Positions 9,399 through 17,696 of a DNA stretch of 64,000 bases are shown in pieces. The DNA is from Lunatibacter salilacus. GTDB lineage: Bacteria; Bacteroidota; Bacteroidia; Cytophagales; Cyclobacteriaceae. The notes beneath the pieces are model-generated. The model ran no database searches, was not told where the DNA came from, and saw only the letters and a list, made by a program, of their open reading frames with translations. Where the stretch lies: positions 155,283-219,282 of the forward strand of contig NZ_VOLC01000013.1 of assembly GCF_009797935.1 (NCBI RefSeq), in the 5' to 3' direction. The position numbers and the translations under genes are program-made. Within the stretch, counting starts at the first letter, position 1. Every line of letters begins with the position of its first letter.

Positions 9399-9590
9399 AT
9401 GTTGTGGGAGGCCACTTTACAAACAGAGTTCGTGATTATGTCAAAAATCGAACATTTAAAAAAATATCGGAACTTCAAGTTATTATGGCTGAATAGTCAT
9501 AAATTATTTATGCTCTCAAAAGAGCACCAGGCAAATCAAAGAGACTTGCTATCCCTGTTTCTCGAACAAGAATTTGATAACCTTCGGTGA
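9399..9590 (+). CDS. Small hypothetical protein, uncertain
   Basis: A 63-codon frame of basic, Leu/Lys-rich character. An internal ATG at 9438 (MSKIEHLKK) is an equally good start and would give 50 residues. There is no recognisable domain and no clear ribosome binding site. It is placed between the toxin-like operon and the membrane protein gene and may be chance. Confidence 0.25.
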   Translation: MLWEATLQTEFVIMSKIEHLKKYRNFKLLWLNSHKLFMLSKEHQANQRDLLSLFLEQEFDNLR

Positions 9591-9873
9591 ATTACACATT
9601 AAACCAACATACCACAATATAAGAGATCTGCGTAAGTTAAAATAGATTAACAGGCTTTGATAATATCCAACCCTTATGAATAGAAAAAATGTGGGGAAAA
9701 TGTTTGTCATTAAAAATATTCTTGAAAAGATTATTATAAATCAAAACTTTGTGTCGTCCATCAATTCATATAAGTCACTTGGATTCTCAAGACCATTCAA
9801 TATATTCTTTTCCGCTCACCTTACAACTATTCAGACTTCTCTATATATTCTCAGAAAATATAATAGAATTAAC

Positions 9874-11013
9874 ATGAAAGAAATCCAGCATAACTATCAA
9901 TTAGATGAGCATCCTGAGCAATCCCTGGAGCTATGGAAATGGTTTACCGATGATGCTGCCAAAATAAAGGACAGGATGTGGACCATGGCTACCTTTTTTT
10001 ATACCCTATTGGGTGGATTATTGGGTTTCATTGGAAAAGAATTTCTGGCAGATGACATGGGCATAAAAAACCCTTCCCTGGTTTTATTAACAGGTTTTTT
10101 AGGCTGCATACTCAGTGGCTATGGAATGTATATGATCCGCTCTTACGGCTTTCATATCCGCAGCGGATGGAACCGGGCCAATTATATCCGCTTCCACATT
10201 CAAGGGCTCAATAAAATCTGGGACTATGGTGATCCTAAAGCAACCCTTGTAGAGGGGGATTCCAAAAGCAATAACAATAAATGTTTTTTAAACAACAAAC
10301 CAGACCATACTCTTCCCCCTGAGGCCAAAAGATTGATACTATTAATGGGATTTTTCTTCCTTATTTATGCAGGCATATTCCTGCTGGTTCAAATTCAAAG
10401 CCAAAAAACATATTTAATCATGGAAACACATGCAATAATCAATACAATAATAGCCGCCACCATACCCCTTTTAATTTTGTACTTCGGTCATCGCCTGGAT
10501 AAACGAAAAAGGGAAGAACAGGAAGCAAAACAGGCGGAGCAGGACAAAATTGAACGAAAACACAAAGCCCGAATACAATTTGAACTAGCAGCAACTTTTT
10601 TGGGTCCGCAAGCCGGCCACTACATCGCTGAAGTGACAATAATTCTGCATAATAAAGGGCTAGTCAGAAATATGATCGACGACCTCCATTTGAAAATTCT
10701 GGGAATTAAACAGGATGCAAAAATAGTATTGCTTAAGGGTGAAGACCACCCGCAGGTCATCGACCGGCAAGATGAGCAGAAGGCTATCGACCAGATTGCC
10801 AAATTCCCGGAAACGTTTGTTGATACAAACATACTGGAAAATAAGGGGTCTTTTTTTGTAGAACCAGGTGTCGTACAGCAGTTCACCTATGTCGCCAGGA
10901 TTCCCGCGAACATTCGATTCATTTTTGTCCGCTCCAAATTTAAGTATCACAAGGATTCCACACATAGTGCTCAGAAGGTTTTTGAGGTTAAACCTATGAA
11001 AGCACCAGATTAA
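9874..11013 (+). CDS. Four-helix membrane protein with cytoplasmic beta-rich domain
   Basis: From the ATG at 9874 this gives 379 residues. The frame is open from an ATG at 9676, but the extra 66 residues are Lys/Asn/Ile-rich and look like non-coding sequence, so the later start is preferred. Two hydrophobic segments lie near residues 34-52 and 66-85 (ATFFYTLLGGLLGFIG and a Gly-rich helix), and another pair near 153-173 and 185-205. A charged Lys/Arg/Glu helix and a roughly 140-residue domain follow, with alternating beta-like stretches around FFVEPGVVQQFTYVARIP. No named family is recognised. As island cargo between the toxin-like genes and the integrase it could be a sensor, an immunity factor or a phage-defence membrane effector; the sequence does not decide. 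Confidence 0.65.
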   Translation: MKEIQHNYQLDEHPEQSLELWKWFTDDAAKIKDRMWTMATFFYTLLGGLLGFIGKEFLADDMGIKNPSLVLLTGFLGCILSGYGMYMIRSYGFHIRSGWNRANYIRFHIQGLNKIWDYGDPKATLVEGDSKSNNNKCFLNNKPDHTLPPEAKRLILLMGFFFLIYAGIFLLVQIQSQKTYLIMETHAIINTIIAATIPLLILYFGHRLDKRKREEQEAKQAEQDKIERKHKARIQFELAATFLGPQAGHYIAEVTIILHNKGLVRNMIDDLHLKILGIKQDAKIVLLKGEDHPQVIDRQDEQKAIDQIAKFPETFVDTNILENKGSFFVEPGVVQQFTYVARIPANIRFIFVRSKFKYHKDSTHSAQKVFEVKPMKAPD

Positions 11014-11059
11014 AATCAAATAAATAATAGATGAACCCAATAAATTTTTCATAGGTCTG

Positions 11060-11291
11060 ATGGATTTCTTTTCCATCCTGTTACTGGGTGCTCTTCTCAC
11101 CTATGTGATCAAGGATAAGGTTTATTATTACATCCAAGAAACTGAACAAGCCTTATCATGTGAGGAAATAGAAAAGGTATTTGCTCTTGGATAGACCAGA
11201 ACACTCGATAATCTTTCTGTTTGTCAGCTATCTGCTTGGACACTTTATATTTTTGATAGGAGTAAAATTCCTTGATGATTTTGCCTCATAA
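11060..11291 (+). pseudogene. Frameshifted remnant of a small membrane protein gene
   Basis: From 11060 the plus strand encodes MDFFSILLLGALLTYVIKDK, then stops at about 11193. Another frame continues with a membrane-helix-like IIFLFVSYLLGHFIFLIG up to a stop at 11289-11291. The two parts look like the conserved ends of one membrane protein whose middle has been deleted or frameshifted. Its 3' end overlaps the oppositely oriented 302-aa gene. Confidence 0.5.
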
Positions 11292-12136
11292 ATTAGGTTT
11301 CCGCCACCAGAAATTAACCTATCGATCTCGTTGGCTTTTAATGCCAATTTTGATTGGTGGAAAATGCCTTGGACGTTTCTGAGTTGCTCGATTCTTTTTG
11401 AGGAAAGGTTTTCTGCAGATCTGATTTCTTTCACTCCTCTTATGATATCCTTTTTGATGTTATCCGAAGATGCGGACAGAATTTCACCCAAAACCCGGTA
11501 AACGCCTTCTTTAGACAAGCTGCAGTTATGATCAAGGCACAGTTTATTGATCAGTTCATTCAAGGTCCCGGGATCCCCCAGTAAAAAATCAAGGGCCAGC
11601 AGTTTTTCCGTTTTATCCAGTTTGTTTTCAAAGGTTTCGATCTTGGCATAATCTCGTTTCGTCCGCATATTTTCATAAAAATGGAGAGCAGCCTCTCTGT
11701 CAAGAAAATCCAGGGTTTCAAATTCCCGGAAATTGGCCAGTTTCTCCGTAGGATCGACATACTTGAGAAAAATGCCTGTCTCCCGAATATTCTTAAGGGT
11801 ATTGCCAATCAGGTTATAAATAATCCCTGCCGTAATCCCTGAAAAAATAAGGGCCATGGGTACTTTTAATGTAACGTCAATCGTCAAAACCGAGAGGGCT
11901 AGCAAAAGGCTAAGAAAAGTAAGTATAATGGGATAGATTAAGGACAGGTAAATAAACCATTTTCTCCGCCGGATGAAGTGGGCGAAATCTTCAAAATGCT
12001 GTCTGTTACTGGAAAAAATATGCCAGCCGTACCGATAGGCCAACATCCTTTCTTCCTCGGAGCTGCCATCAAAAAGAAGCAGGTATTCCCGCAGCTTATA
12101 CAGCCATAAGGGCCTTTGTGGATCAAATTTTTCCAT
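11228..12136 (-). CDS. Hypothetical two-helix membrane protein
   Basis: The 302-residue product has a charged N-terminal 60 residues, two adjacent transmembrane helices at about 62-84 and 89-112 with a short connection, and a long charged helical cytoplasmic tail. The tail contains 'EKLLALDFLLGDPGTLNELINKL'-like helices and a Ser/Lys-rich end. No family is recognised. It starts 19 bp downstream of the integrase stop on the same strand, so it is probably cotranscribed with the recombinase. The last codons run antisense to a decayed gene. Confidence 0.6.
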   Translation of the reverse strand: MEKFDPQRPLWLYKLREYLLLFDGSSEEERMLAYRYGWHIFSSNRQHFEDFAHFIRRRKWFIYLSLIYPIILTFLSLLLALSVLTIDVTLKVPMALIFSGITAGIIYNLIGNTLKNIRETGIFLKYVDPTEKLANFREFETLDFLDREAALHFYENMRTKRDYAKIETFENKLDKTEKLLALDFLLGDPGTLNELINKLCLDHNCSLSKEGVYRVLGEILSASSDNIKKDIIRGVKEIRSAENLSSKRIEQLRNVQGIFHQSKLALKANEIDRLISGGGNLIYEAKSSRNFTPIKNIKCPSR

Positions 12137-12155
12137 GGCATAATTATTTACTATC

Positions 12156-13475
12156 TCATACAGGAGCTCCCCAGGCTTTCTGCATCTCGTTTCTTTTTCT
12201 TTCTTCAGTAACTTTCACATAGCGTTGAAAGCTTTTGTAATCCGCATGGCCTGTTATTTTCATCACGGTCTCTGCAGGAATCCCTTTTTCCAGGGAGAGT
12301 GTGGCAAAGGTTTTTCGTCCGGTGTGTGCGCTGATTACCTCATACTTCCGGTATATAGTGGACTGTTTGGTAGCTCCTTTGTACCGGATGATTTCAATCG
12401 GATCATCAATCCCAGCCAGCTTGCATAGCTCTTTGATGTATTTGTTGAATTTTTGGTTGGAGATCATGGGAATGGGGCTGGCCAAATCAATATATTTTTC
12501 TAAAATGGCTTTGGAATAACTGTTCAAAGGTACAATGGAATGCTCCTTGGTCTTTTTGATGGTAAGACGAATTTCCATTTCCTTTATATGTTCTCTTCTT
12601 AGTTGCTGTAGGTCGGAAAACCTGAAACCCGTCACACAGCTGAAACAAAACACATCTCGGACCTGATCCAAACGCTTATTCAAGGTTAGGTTGAAATTAA
12701 AAAGCAGGTCCAACTCTTCCTGAGTTAATGCAATGACCTCAAGCTTATCCTTTTTAATGGAAAAATCCTTGAAGCCGTCATTGACTTTTATACCTTGTCT
12801 TTTGGCATATCCGAGAAAGGTTTTGAGCGTACTCAGCTGCTTCCCAATCGTAATATTATTCAAGGTTTTGAGTGTGCCAGTGGTTTCATGTCTCTCCTCC
12901 CACCCTATTAAAAAATTTTGGAAGGCATGCATAAAGGAATAATCGATTTTATCAAACCGGATATTAGTCTTTGTTTTAATTTGGTAGTTTTTTAAATGCT
13001 TTTTTAATGATTTGTATACGACAAGACTTCCCTTCACCCTCGTTAGTTTATGTTCTACAATGTAACGGTCAATAAAATCATAAACGAGATTGGAAGGGTC
13101 TTCCTTTTTTGTCTTAACTGTGACAGATCCTTTCAATGCTTCGACAATCATATCCGCACTGTAGGAAATCCCCTCATACAAAAATTTCGATTCCAAGGTT
13201 TTAATCTTGTTTACCATGGAGAATAACTCCTCCTGATACTGTGTTAACTGGTTCTTGGTAGTGATACCTCCATAAAGTTTCTGTAGGTTTGTTTTCTGTT
13301 TTTGGGTAAGGTTGACGATTTTCTGATTATCATTATCCCAAAGCTCCGGTTGGAGTTTTACCCCGGTACCCACTTTCCGTCGTTGTCCTGAAACCCGGAT
13401 AATCAGCATCAGGGGATGCTCTCCTTTCCGGTTAACTTTATCCTGTCTTAGCTCAAAACGCAAAGTTGCTTCCAT
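12156..13475 (-). CDS. Tyrosine recombinase (integrase) of the island
   Basis: The 439-residue protein has an N-terminal arm-binding domain ('FELRQDKVNRKGEHPLMLI'), a SAM-like core-binding domain at roughly 115-225 and a catalytic domain from 245. Catalytic residues can be placed: Arg in TGFRFSDLQQL (about 283), Lys in TKEHSIVPL, His/Arg in HTGRKTFATL (about 381-384), His in TGHADYKS and Tyr in QRYVKV (about 416). The length and order are those of Bacteroidota phage-type integrases that target tRNA genes. The gene lies 175 bp inside attR and reads towards the interior. It is expected to catalyse integration and excision between the two 23-bp copies. Confidence 0.95.
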   Translation of the reverse strand: MEATLRFELRQDKVNRKGEHPLMLIIRVSGQRRKVGTGVKLQPELWDNDNQKIVNLTQKQKTNLQKLYGGITTKNQLTQYQEELFSMVNKIKTLESKFLYEGISYSADMIVEALKGSVTVKTKKEDPSNLVYDFIDRYIVEHKLTRVKGSLVVYKSLKKHLKNYQIKTKTNIRFDKIDYSFMHAFQNFLIGWEERHETTGTLKTLNNITIGKQLSTLKTFLGYAKRQGIKVNDGFKDFSIKKDKLEVIALTQEELDLLFNFNLTLNKRLDQVRDVFCFSCVTGFRFSDLQQLRREHIKEMEIRLTIKKTKEHSIVPLNSYSKAILEKYIDLASPIPMISNQKFNKYIKELCKLAGIDDPIEIIRYKGATKQSTIYRKYEVISAHTGRKTFATLSLEKGIPAETVMKITGHADYKSFQRYVKVTEERKRNEMQKAWGAPV

Positions 13476-13521
13476 CCTTCATCCATCAATTGAAGTATAA
13501 AGGTAAGCAATTTAAAAAAAA

Positions 13522-13541
13522 GGGGGGTTATTTGGGGGGCT
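13522..13541 (+). repeat. Right G-rich repeat, likely recombinase arm site
   Basis: GGGGGGTTATTTGGGGGGCT matches the left copy at 1740-1759 in 18 of 20 positions, same orientation. It lies between the integrase start and attR, so it overlaps the likely promoter region of the integrase and could also mediate autoregulation. Confidence 0.6.
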
Positions 13542-13649
13542 AAAATATTGATCAAATATGCATAAAACTGGTCATCACTCCAAATCCTATATATACATAT
13601 ATACGTATATACGATATTTTAAGGCACTTTTTACAAGATATACACCATA

Positions 13650-13672
13650 GGTTCGAATCCCTCCTCCTCTGC
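13650..13672 (+). repeat. attR: duplicate of tRNA-Ser 3' end
   Basis: An exact 23-bp copy of 1662-1684, without the rest of a tRNA. It marks the right end of the island. Confidence 0.92.
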
Positions 13673-13677
13673 ATTGA

Positions 13678-13708
13678 AATAACCGGGCATTGCCTGGCTA
13701 TTTTTATT
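13678..13708 (+). terminator. Original tRNA-Ser terminator, displaced by the island
   Basis: CCGGGC (13683-13688) and GCCTGG (13692-13697) pair around a 3-base loop, flanked by AAATA/TATTT and a T-rich run. It lies directly after attR, where the tRNA's own downstream sequence would be before integration, so it was probably the native tRNA terminator. Confidence 0.65.
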
Positions 13709-13926
13709 TCGAGTCGTCGGGGCCACCCTGCAACCTGGCCCCTCGCTTAAACCAACCCTGCATTCCGGCCCGTCGCTAAAGTAGTCCAAAGGGACTAATC
13801 CTTTCCGCTCCGTCCTAACGGAGCTTTTTTAACGCTCGGTCATCACCTACTCTGCTGGACTAATCGCAAACCAACTGAATTAATGTTTCCCCTCTCCTTC
13901 TGAATAGTAACCTCATAATTCAAATT

Positions 13927-14236
13927 TTGCTACATTTGCTTAAACAAAATCAAACGTTTAGCACCAATTGTAAAGTCAATTCCTCTGCTAGGAAAATTCG
14001 GCTCTCGGATTATTTCCCCAATGCAATTTCTTGGGAGGTAGATTTAAATAAACTTGATTACAGAAAGGACATCGATTTTGTCATTTCAAGGGTGCTGGAT
14101 TGGGGGGATTACAATAATGCCTGGGATAATTTAGAATTATTATATTCCTGAACACTTGATTAAATACTACTGTGTACATCAGGCGCAGATTTTTGGCAAT
14201 GAAAACATTGAGAAGCTGGCCAACAATTCGGCCTGA
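13927..14236 (+). pseudogene. Frameshifted DUF6922-like fragment
   Basis: A frame from a TTG at 13927 encodes 'FPNAISWEVDLNKLDYRKDIDFVISRVLDWGDY', resembling the DUF6922 pattern seen in small Bacteroidota proteins next to nucleotidyltransferases. It stops at 14149-14151. The +1 frame continues plausibly as YIPEHLIKYYCVHQAQIFG and stops at 14234. The single shift suggests a broken gene. The upstream start is poor and probably truncated. Confidence 0.45.
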
Positions 14237-14586
14237 ACCCAGAACAGTTTCCGAGATACGTCTAGTAAACCATGACAGTGCATGATGGAGTATCTGACTC
14301 TTTCTTAGTCCATATTCAAAACAAAAACTCTTCTGCTAATATTTTTGATAACATCGGAGCGATGGGATCAAGGTTGGCTTTGACTTAACCAAAGACCTTA
14401 CCCCTTGTGTAACTTTAACCGTGCAGGAGATAAAAGGAATTCCAGCAACAGAGTAAAAATTTAGCGGGCTTTTGAAATGTTTTTCTCTTTCGCTGACAAT
14501 GGAATTCTGTTCCCAGGACGGTAGAAAAATTTTGGACTATTGAAATAAACTTCGCTTTTGCTATATGCTTATTTCAAGGATTTCCT
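14237..14586. other. Intergenic stretch with decayed sequence
   Basis: No intact gene. Around 14380-14455 a short frame reads like coding sequence (DLTKDLTPCVTLTVQEIKG) but has no start. This may be debris of the gene upstream or of another lost one. Confidence 0.4.
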
Positions 14587-15006
14587 TTAAAGTTGAATGC
14601 TCAGATACCCTTGTTTTTGCATTTGTAGAATATACGTGAATGCATTATCCACTATCTCAAATTCATCAGGGATATCATTGGGGTTCACCTCAAAAGTTTT
14701 CAAGGCCATGTTGCACACGATAAGTCTTACGTTGGCATTTTTGGCCTTCGCAATAAATTTTTTCATGGTTTCCTTATCGGTGAGTTCCTGAACGGTTTTT
14801 CCATAAATAATAGCCTGAAATTCACCGAATTTTTCAGCATCTTCTTTTGCAAGAGCTTCTGCGGTAGCTATGATGGGCTCAAGCTGAGCCATTGTTGATG
14901 TGGAAACTATATAATTGAATTTTTCGGTATTTCTTGAGGTTTGTGCATTCACAGATGTTGTAAATAGCACCAAAAATATTATTGCAGCGTTTACTGAATT
15001 TTTCAT
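14587..15006 (-). CDS. DsrE/DsrF-like family protein, exported
   Basis: The 139-residue product has a signal peptide (first ~21 residues, ending VNAQ) and then a DsrE-like fold: FNYIVSTSTMAQLEPIIATA, a central beta strand FQAIIYG, and 'ANVRLIVCNMALKTFEVNP' with a Cys in the position often conserved in DsrE-type sulfur-handling proteins. It ends in the family-typical 'LQMQKQGYLSIQL'. Cytoplasmic DsrE proteins shuttle sulfur, but the exported small versions have no established function. A decayed tandem copy lies immediately upstream. Confidence 0.75.
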   Translation of the reverse strand: MKNSVNAAIIFLVLFTTSVNAQTSRNTEKFNYIVSTSTMAQLEPIIATAEALAKEDAEKFGEFQAIIYGKTVQELTDKETMKKFIAKAKNANVRLIVCNMALKTFEVNPNDIPDEFEIVDNAFTYILQMQKQGYLSIQL

Positions 15007-15017
15007 AATTGTGAGTT

Positions 15018-15105
15018 TTAAAGTTCAATACTTAAATATCCTTTTTTCTGAAGTTGAAAACCTCAGGAAGTTTGGAATCCACAGCTATAAATTTTCCCAA
15101 GAAAA
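15018..15105 (-). pseudogene. Remnant of a second DsrE-like gene
   Basis: On the minus strand the last codons read QLQKKGYLSIEL followed by a stop, nearly the same ending as the intact neighbour (MQKQGYLSIQL). Preceding it in a shifted frame is FIAVDSKLPEVF, corresponding to the family's penultimate strand and helix. The rest is lost. This is the 3' stub of a tandem paralogue 11 bp upstream of the intact gene. Confidence 0.55.
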
Positions 15106-15420
15106 CCTAGGCAGCAAATATGGCTATGAAGAATTTTATAGCATTTAGGAAGCGAATATATGGTTTACCTTTTGGCTGGCATGTAACTTTTGTTACATTG
15201 GGCAAAAGGAGATCTCGTTAAACAGTGCTTATTCTGAAGCCCCCCGCCCAAATCCGCACATAATTGATCCATGAAATGTGCCCCTAATTACAATCTTTCG
15301 TTCCATCGGAAGATACCATACCGATCCAGGGATTTTCCTCATGGAATGAGAGACAATTTGACCAATGGGTTCACATTTTTTATATACCAGCTTGCAACAG
15401 TATGCCCTGCTTCGTGAAAG

Positions 15421-15528
15421 GAAGGAAGATCCAGAAAATGCCTGAAAGAATAATTAATAAAACCCCTAATTGAAAAGTTAGAAAAAGCGGATTTCAGAAT
15501 GTCAGAAAAACTTAAATTGGAAAAGTGA
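15421..15528 (+). pseudogene. Decayed toxin-antitoxin copy (UPF0175/DUF3368)
   Basis: The first 36 bp closely resemble the antitoxin-toxin junction at 15973-16008, including AGAAAATGCCTGA and AGAATAATTA. The sequence then encodes 'IKPLIEKLEKADFRMSEKLK' to a stop, which is how DUF3368 toxins normally end. The antitoxin body and most of the toxin are missing between and before these parts. Confidence 0.55.
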
Positions 15529-15764
15529 GGGCTTACTTATGGCGGGAATAATTGCAAATTCAGTTTTTTTGGTATTGCGTTAAACTTGCTGTTAGGACGG
15601 TTCTCCGAAAACCGTCAAATGACAAATGCATAAAATCTGGTGTGCCAATAAATGAAAGCATATGAATTAAACCGTTTTATATAACTTATAAAGAAAAGGT
15701 TGCAGATATTGGAGATTTTAAATATCTTCCATCGAGTAAAAGAAGTCAACGAACAGAAAAAGAT

Positions 15765-15992
15765 ATGAGCCTATTCACCATGCAAATACCCGATAGCTTA
15801 AAAATGAATGATTTTGAGATAAAGATGATGATCGCTTCAAAACTGTATGAAAATGGCAAATTAAGTTCGGGCCAAGCAGCAGAGATGGTTGGTATATCAA
15901 AGAGGTCTTTTGTTGAATTACTTGGAAAATACGATGTTTCGCTGTTCGGGTACGACTATAATGAGTTAGAAGAAGATTTAGAAAATGCCTGA
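15765..15992 (+). CDS. UPF0175 family antitoxin
   Basis: The 75-residue protein contains MQIPDSLKMNDFEIKMMIASKLYENGKLSSGQAAEMVGISKRSF, the UPF0175 pattern: a short beta strand, a helix and a helix-turn-helix-like 'SGQAAEMVGISKRSFVELLGKY'. This family is the usual antitoxin of PIN-like DUF3368 toxins and probably represses its own promoter. It overlaps the toxin start by 8 bp, typical translational coupling. Confidence 0.8.
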   Translation: MSLFTMQIPDSLKMNDFEIKMMIASKLYENGKLSSGQAAEMVGISKRSFVELLGKYDVSLFGYDYNELEEDLENA

Positions 15993-16386
15993 TAGAATAA
16001 TTATATCAGATACTAGCAGCTTAATTGCTCTTACAAATATTGGTGAATTAAATTTATTGAAAAAGGTTTATAAAGAAATTGTGATTACTCCTGAAATTGC
16101 AGAAGAATATGGAATTGAAGTCCCTGATTGGATAAAAATAAAGCAGGTGAGTGACCCGCAGAAATTTAAGTTAATAAACCTTGAATTAGATAAAGGGGAG
16201 TCAAGTGGAATAGCATTGGCTTTGGAAAGTAATTCATGCTTATTGATAATCGATGAGATTTACAATAGGCAGTACAAATTCCAACGGCATTTTAACCTGG
16301 GCAGTGAGATCGAGGAACTGGTGGGGCTTTTTCATAAGTATAAAAAATGCCTTGAGCAGGAAGTATTGATAGAAGTTGAAAGATAG
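15985..16386 (+). CDS. DUF3368 (PIN-like) toxin with altered C-terminus
   Basis: The 133-residue protein begins with the PIN-like 'IISDTSSLIALTNIGELNLLKKVY' with the first acidic residue in DTS, then 'ITPEIAEEYG', 'LDKGESSGIALALE' and 'LLIIDE', the acidic positions expected in the DUF3368 nuclease fold. After LLIIDE family members normally continue with a 'GTLGVLIKAK' helix and end in 'KLEK..FRISEKL'. Here the sequence is instead 'IYNRQYKFQRHFNLGSEIEEL...', which does not fit. The true family tail survives 460 bp upstream in a decayed copy. Activity is therefore doubtful; RNase activity is known for the family, not shown here. Confidence 0.7.
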   Translation: MPDRIIISDTSSLIALTNIGELNLLKKVYKEIVITPEIAEEYGIEVPDWIKIKQVSDPQKFKLINLELDKGESSGIALALESNSCLLIIDEIYNRQYKFQRHFNLGSEIEELVGLFHKYKKCLEQEVLIEVER

Positions 16387-16878
16387 TGAACATAAAATGT
16401 ATAAGTTTTTCCCCAACAATCTTTAATGTGCACCTAAGTAGATTATTCCTCCATTCTTTTCCTATTTCAACAGGGTTTAAAAAGCTTGGGAGAAACCCCG
16501 AAAGCTTTTAGAGGAAGGATTGTAGGTGCCCTGCAAACCGATGCTTTTCCTGAAGTAAAAACCTAACACAAATCATTTACAATCATGATATAAAGTTTTT
16601 TGTTTTTGGTTTCCTGGGTGTAACTTCCTGCAAGTTTAACAATGGTTCCAGAGTTCTACTTAACTTAAATTTTGCCTAATAATTCATGGTGGCCCCTCCG
16701 GACGAATGTCAGGAAGGGCCGAAAATGCAAGAAAATCAGTCCATCCCGCCGAAAAACTTTGACAGGCGGGGAAAGACTAGTGCAAAATTCGAGTTTAAAC
16801 ACTTGCCTACAGATAGGTCGGTAACATTACCAGATCAAAAACCTTTAATTTAACAAATACACTTTAAACCAAAAATTC
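16387..16878. other. Intergenic stretch, no intact gene
   Basis: A short plus-strand frame near 16470-16566 (SLGETPKAFRGRIVGALQTD..) ends in a stop and looks coding but has no start and no family I recognise, so it may be the 3' stub of a lost gene. The rest shows nothing. Confidence 0.35.
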
Positions 16879-17274
16879 ATGACGAAATCAATTATGAGTG
16901 CTGTTTTTATAGTTTTCCTCCTGCTGGGAAGTACAGCAAACACATTTGGACAAAGAAAGACCAAGGAAGAGCTATTAATTAAGGGTAAAAGGCAAACAAC
17001 AATAGGTTCAATCGTGGTAGCCGGAGGTGCCGTGGCAAGTGCCACAGGATTGTTTATGTTGTTAAACGAAAAAACATTTGACGCAGGACCCCCTGTTATG
17101 TTAGTAGGATTGTTAACTATGGCGGCAGGCGCACCATTTTGGATCATAGGTGGCATTAATCAACATAAAGCAAACCGAATGAGTTTTAAAAATGAACCCA
17201 TCCATATCCCAAAATATGCCGGGGATCTTCCCAGATCAGTCCCCTCCATTTCTTATTCCATACCGCTGAATTGA
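16879..17274 (+). CDS. Small exported/membrane hypothetical protein
   Basis: The 131-residue protein starts with a signal peptide (MTKSIMSAVFIVFLLLGSTANTFGQ), then a basic helix and two hydrophobic Gly/Ala-rich segments near residues 43-60 and 73-95, ending in a Pro/Ser-rich tail. This layout resembles small Bacteroidota envelope proteins. Function is unknown and no operon partner is apparent. Confidence 0.6.
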   Translation: MTKSIMSAVFIVFLLLGSTANTFGQRKTKEELLIKGKRQTTIGSIVVAGGAVASATGLFMLLNEKTFDAGPPVMLVGLLTMAAGAPFWIIGGINQHKANRMSFKNEPIHIPKYAGDLPRSVPSISYSIPLN

Positions 17275-17696
17275 CCTTGTATTTTTAAGGGGGGGCTTAA
17301 GCTCCCCTACACACACGCCCATCAACGTAAGTGATCCTCTGCGAACAAGATATTGGTTTTTTGTTTCTGAATAAAGAAACTTGGCTTTTGAACCTATGGT
17401 CGAAGATCTGACAGACAAGGAATGGTAAATATTTTTTAAGGGCTCTTGCATCAGTCACAAATTTATTTATAGGTTTAAGGAATGGAAATTACCGTCGAAC
17501 TCCTCAAAATCTCTTAATCGATAGACTAGCCGCATATAAAAGAATTTACTGACCATAATATCAGTGATAGATGGTTTCTGAATTTGTTTAAAGTTAACAA
17601 ACAGCATAAATTTTGGTAAACATGATAACAATTAATAAAAAAAAATCACTGTTTTTAATATGTATTTGTGCTAAAATATAAAAGTGAATAAAAGTT
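17275..17696. other. Intergenic stretch upstream of the fucosidase gene
   Basis: I see no convincing gene. Short disrupted frames between 17310 and 17520 may be debris. The last 100 bp are AT-rich and probably hold the promoter of the fucosidase operon (a near match TGTATTTG lies at about 17660). Confidence 0.35.

Larger units (their letters stand above)
1662..13672 (+). mobile_element. Genomic island integrated in tRNA-Ser(TGA)
   Basis: The element spans from the tRNA-Ser 3' end (attL) to its 23-bp duplicate (attR). It holds a tyrosine recombinase transcribed towards the interior from the attR side, paired near-identical G-rich direct repeats close to each end, and cargo without housekeeping functions: an SpvB-domain Tc-toxin-like protein, two large unknown proteins and membrane proteins. 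No relaxase, transposase, phage structural or replication gene is visible, so it looks like a non-self-transmissible integrative island. Cargo genes start with recognisable purine-rich ribosome binding sites, unlike most genes outside it, which hints at a different origin. Confidence 0.88.

Noticed and set aside
9676..9873. N-terminal extension of the island membrane protein
   Set aside because: The 66 extra residues are Lys/Asn/Ile-rich with no leader or ribosome site; the ATG at 9874 opens a better protein.
10660..11100. 146-codon minus-strand frame
   Set aside because: It overlaps the 3' half of the 379-aa membrane protein on the other strand and reads as shadow sequence.
13585..13620. 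AT-rich palindromic sequence as an origin or site
   Set aside because: It is a simple alternating AT run near attR with no further supporting motif.
13640..13672. Second tRNA-Ser gene
   Set aside because: Only the 3' T arm and acceptor strand are present; it is the duplicated attachment site.
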